12,503 bases of DNA. Source: Phycisphaerales bacterium UBA2218 (GTDB lineage Bacteria; Planctomycetota; Phycisphaerae; Sedimentisphaerales; Anaerobacaceae). A program made the position numbers and the translations under genes. Below are positions 12,258 to 12,503 of this stretch, piece after piece; the first letter of the stretch is position 1; each line of letters starts with the position of its first letter. The notes below the pieces were generated by a model, which saw nothing but the letters and a program-made list of their open reading frames with translations, did not search any database and was not told the origin of the DNA. The stretch covers positions 1 to 12,503 of the forward strand of contig DCUI01000077.1 in assembly GCA_002327785.1 (NCBI GenBank), given 5' to 3'.

Positions 12258-12282
12258 ACCCCGGCCGCCAGGCCGCCGGGGT
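12258..12282 (-). terminator. GC-rich hairpin at the end of the zinc-ribbon gene
   Basis: ACCCCGG (12258-12264 read on plus) pairs with CCGGGGT (12276-12282), with further partial GGCC pairing inside. It begins at the stop codon of the zinc-ribbon gene. No T run follows on the minus strand, so termination, if any, would not be classic. Confidence 0.3.
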
Positions 12283-12440
12283 CAGACCCGCCGGCCGATG
12301 ACCTTGTACCGTAGACCGCATGCCCGACAGGACCGATACTGTATCGGAACCTGCGTGCTGCGCGCCGCGGTGGACACTGAGCCGCATCGCGGACACCGCG
12401 ACTTGCTGGGGAAGGCGTAGTACACAGGGTTTTTGGCCAT
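12282..12440 (-). CDS. 52-aa zinc-ribbon protein of the element
   Basis: 52 residues: a short N-terminus, then CPRCG at residues 16-20 and CRACG at 38-42, the paired C-x-x-C knuckles of a zinc ribbon, with a basic C-terminus (LRYKVIGRRV). The four cysteines would bind one zinc ion. The start at 12440 has CAGGG about 7 bases upstream. Small proteins of this kind in phages and integrative elements resemble the Ogr/Delta transcription activators or single-domain DNA- or RNA-binding factors, but the match is only to the knuckle pattern. It lies upstream of the integrase operon promoter and reads the same way, with a GC-rich hairpin at its stop. The fold call is good; the role is inferred. Confidence 0.65.
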   Translation of the reverse strand: MAKNPVYYAFPSKSRCPRCGSVSTAARSTQVPIQYRSCRACGLRYKVIGRRV

Positions 12441-12503
12441 GGACTAACCCTGCTCACACGGAGTGCCGATGTCAACAGTTACTAACCGTCTCATAATTAT
12501 TTA

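Larger units (their letters stand above)
9805..12503. mobile_element. Left end of an integrative element inserted at the tRNA (partial)
   Basis: From the 3' end of the tRNA to the window edge, all recognisable genes run leftward toward the integrase: a zinc-ribbon protein, three small proteins of unknown function and the integrase. The last four are packed into one operon with a strong promoter. No capsid, portal, terminase, conjugation or replication gene is visible in these 2.7 kb, so whether it is a prophage, an integrated plasmid or a satellite cannot be told. Confidence 0.75.

Noticed and set aside
12452..12503. A short minus-strand ORF (MRLVTVDIGTPCEQG) at the window edge
   Set aside because: Only 15 codons are visible, its upstream signals lie outside the window, and nothing identifies it. 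It may be chance or the leader of the zinc-ribbon gene.

Overview
The window looks like a piece of a high-GC planctomycete chromosome, probably class Phycisphaerae. The main clue is a secreted protein ending in the 'VPAPGAVLLG...GWLRRRR' form of the PEP-CTERM sorting signal, which I associate with that group. An MltA lipoprotein, a tandem PPC-domain secreted protein and a tyrosine integrase with a long C-terminal tail also fit. The assignment is an inference from protein style; no rRNA is present.

Layout. Bases 1-833 hold no convincing protein gene. They contain a terminator (158-185), a promoter-like pair (199-227) and a stretch (about 234-480) that folds on paper into three consecutive helical domains, the best candidate here for an unrecognised structured RNA. 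Then come a PEP-CTERM protein (834-1568, +) and a lipoprotein lytic transglycosylase of the MltA family (1730-3001, +). These converge on two minus-strand genes: a membrane-anchored HEAT-repeat protein (3270-4628) and a 1019-residue secreted protein with seven tandem PPC domains and a LamG-like C-terminal domain (4770-7829). The latter is driven by a consensus sigma-70 promoter (8209-8237) through a leader of about 370 nt that contains tiny ORFs.

Divergent from it are two Hsp20 small heat-shock proteins (8559-8996 and 9039-9431, +). They lie behind a full match to the sigma-54 -24/-12 promoter (8471-8487), with two 12-bp palindromes exactly 40 bp apart upstream, as expected for enhancer-binding-protein sites.

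A tRNA with anticodon CAT (9733-9804) marks the edge of an integrated mobile element. A complete tyrosine integrase (9744-11261, -) reads into the antisense strand of the tRNA, and behind it lies a tight minus-strand operon of unrecognised small proteins (130, 69 and 66 aa, with ATGA overlap). This operon has its own strong promoter (12213-12240) and a leader that folds into a closed multi-helix structure ending in nine T residues just before the first gene: an attenuator or small RNA. A 52-aa zinc-ribbon protein (12282-12440) lies further upstream. The far end of the element is beyond the window.

How the parts relate. Left of the tRNA the genes concern the envelope and extracellular space (sorted surface protein, wall lytic enzyme, anchored HEAT protein, secreted repeat protein) plus protein-stress chaperones. 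To the right is a self-contained integrative element. I see no CRISPR array and no toxin, restriction or other defence gene.
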